Shown here: positions 5,260-6,527 of the stretch, in pieces | Numbering within the stretch: the stretch's first letter is position 1 | Layout: each line of letters opens with the position of its first letter | Origin: Bacteroidales bacterium UBA1722 | GTDB taxonomy: Bacteria; Bacteroidota; Bacteroidia; Bacteroidales; UBA932 | Reading direction: 5' to 3' | Length of the DNA: 6,527 nt | NCBI GenBank assembly: GCA_002317435.1 | Contig: DCIQ01000057.1 | Span: forward strand, 14,060 to 20,586 | Position numbers and translations under genes: made by a program | The notes under the pieces: generated by a model | Databases searched by the model: none | The model's input: the letters and a program-made list of their open reading frames with translations, nothing else | Told to the model about the DNA's origin: nothing

Positions 5260-6527
5260 ATGACCGTTTTCAGGAACATCACGTTACTCTTTTCTGTTCT
5301 GTTACTTTCTTCCTGCACAGGAGTCCTGAACTCTCCTGACGGGAGACTGGGGGTAGAAGTTCTGGAGTCAGGGCTTCAGATATCATACTCCGGTATTCCT
5401 GTTCAACTCATAGAGATGGGGATACCTCCGGAAGTCGGGGAGAATATTGAGATTCTTGTCCGGAATGACGGGGTGGCTTTCCGTTTCCTCAAACAGGAGA
5501 TCAAGACGACATACATCATCCCGGATGGTATCAGGAGATGGCTGGGACGTTATTCCTACACCGGCTATGAAACTCTGTTTCCACCTTCTGACACTACTGC
5601 AGCAGGGAAGTGGATATATCCGGCCCTGATAGAGTATGGTGAAGATGTGTTCGGATTCATCGCTGAGTCGGGAATAATCAGAGGTCACAGCTGTTCGCAT
5701 CTTGTTTCGACTGATACGGAAGGGAGGTATGAGATACAGACCACCGATCAGAATCCGGAATATGAGCAGACACCGTGGCGTTTCATTCTGGTCGGTTCTC
5801 TCGCCGGGCTCATTTCTTCCACTATGATGACTGATCTGGCGGAACCCTGCAGAATCGAAGACACATCATGGATAAAGCCGGGTGTTTCTTCTTGGATATA
5901 TTGGGCATATAATCACGGTTCGAATGATTTCAACATAATCAGAAAATATATCGATCTGGCCGCCGAGATGGGCTGGCCATATTGCCTTGTAGATTGGGAA
6001 TGGCCTCAGATGACAGACGGATACGATATCATGGACGTGCTGGAATACGCTGCCGGAAAGGGAGTCAAGATTAATTTGTGGTACAATTCTGGAACAAGTT
6101 GGGTCGGAGAAGGCGCACCCCAGCCTGAAGACAGACTGCGTGATGCTGAGTCCAGGGAACATGAATTCGCATGGCTGGAATCCATCGGTGTCACCGGAGT
6201 GAAAATTGATTTCTTCGCGGAAGACGGATCTGAGACGGTCAACTATTATCTGGACCTTCTCGAAGATGCGGCAAGTCATCATCTGCTGGTGGATTTTCAC
6301 GGCTGTACTGCTCCGCGCGGCTGGCAGAAGACATGGCCCAACCTGATGTCCATGGAAGCCGTATGGGGAGCCGAGTGGTATAACAACGTGCCCTTTTTCA
6401 CGAATCTGGCTCCCTCCCATAATGCCACTCTGCCATTTACCCGGGCTCTGATGGGGCCTATGGATTACACTCCGTGCGCTTTTTCGGATTCACAGCACCC
6501 GCATATCACCACCTATGCTCACGAACT
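5260..6527 (+). CDS. GH97 family glycosidase lipoprotein, retaining type (3' truncated by window edge)
   Basis: This is a secreted, lipid-anchored exo-glycosidase of family GH97, with 422 residues visible of an expected 600 or more. The lipoprotein signal has lipobox LSSC and Cys19. The N-terminal beta-sandwich starts with SPDGRLGVEV (25-34), followed by the NDGVAFRF motif, IAESGI with Glu136 (probable calcium ligand), and DTSWIKPG ending at 208. The (beta/alpha)8 barrel follows. GVKIDFF provides Asp317 at the position of the nucleophile of the retaining alpha-galactosidase BtGH97b. VDFHG has Gly348 where inverting SusB has its base Glu, and MEAVWGAEW supplies Glu366 and Glu372 (the latter aligned to SusB's catalytic acid). 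It is therefore predicted to be retaining, with alpha-galactoside-like substrates likely but not proven. The N-terminal domain is about 60 residues short. The gene is divergent from the metallophosphoesterase gene. Confidence 0.92.
   Translation, partial: MTVFRNITLLFSVLLLSSCTGVLNSPDGRLGVEVLESGLQISYSGIPVQLIEMGIPPEVGENIEILVRNDGVAFRFLKQEIKTTYIIPDGIRRWLGRYSYTGYETLFPPSDTTAAGKWIYPALIEYGEDVFGFIAESGIIRGHSCSHLVSTDTEGRYEIQTTDQNPEYEQTPWRFILVGSLAGLISSTMMTDLAEPCRIEDTSWIKPGVSSWIYWAYNHGSNDFNIIRKYIDLAAEMGWPYCLVDWEWPQMTDGYDIMDVLEYAAGKGVKINLWYNSGTSWVGEGAPQPEDRLRDAESREHEFAWLESIGVTGVKIDFFAEDGSETVNYYLDLLEDAASHHLLVDFHGCTAPRGWQKTWPNLMSMEAVWGAEWYNNVPFFTNLAPSHNATLPFTRALMGPMDYTPCAFSDSQHPHITTYAHE

Noticed and set aside
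5866..6420. 184-codon minus-strand open frame opposite the GH97 gene
   Set aside because: The plus strand reads without interruption through the conserved GH97 barrel motifs, so the antisense frame is a shadow.

Overview
The window looks like a stretch of a Bacteroidales (phylum Bacteroidota) chromosome. Three things point there: promoters of the Bacteroidota type (TTTG, then about 19-20 bases, then TAnnTTTG) in front of two transcription units; lipoproteins of the kind abundant in this group, including a family GH97 glycosidase; and gene starts without clear Shine-Dalgarno sequences. I cannot name a genus.

Layout. Bases 1-1134 hold the C-terminal two thirds or so of a SNF2/RapA-type helicase that enters from the left edge. 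A short intergenic stretch with a C9 tract and a good promoter leads into a two-gene toxin-antitoxin operon (1275-1942): a ribbon-helix-helix antitoxin and a PIN-domain ribonuclease toxin of the VapC type. From 1943 to 2322 lies an apparently decayed stretch: a 22-bp element that recurs inverted 3 kb away, then what looks like the C-terminal stump of a second PIN-domain protein. A tight plus-strand operon follows (2323-3566): an 81-residue lipoprotein that looks like a collapsed glycosidase gene, a low-molecular-weight protein-tyrosine phosphatase, and a PrdX/YbaK-type prolyl-tRNA editing protein. Converging on it with only 2 bases between the stop codons is a minus-strand pair (5082-3569): a membrane-anchored metallophosphoesterase translationally coupled to a free methionine-(R)-sulfoxide reductase. 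A divergent 177-bp intergenic region carries the second inverted-repeat copy and a promoter with a strong dyad. It drives a plus-strand GH97 lipoprotein glycosidase (5260 onward) that runs off the right edge.

How the parts fit. Most of the window is ordinary housekeeping and accessory content: chromatin or RNA remodelling, mis-charged tRNA clearance, methionine oxidation repair, phosphatase functions and glycan breakdown. I see no clearly new multi-gene system. The items most worth a second look are the perfect 22-bp inverted repeat that brackets 2014-5122, the remodelled GH97 (retaining-type active site, shortened N-terminal domain), the 9-bp dyad over its promoter, and the lipoprotein and PIN-domain remnants.
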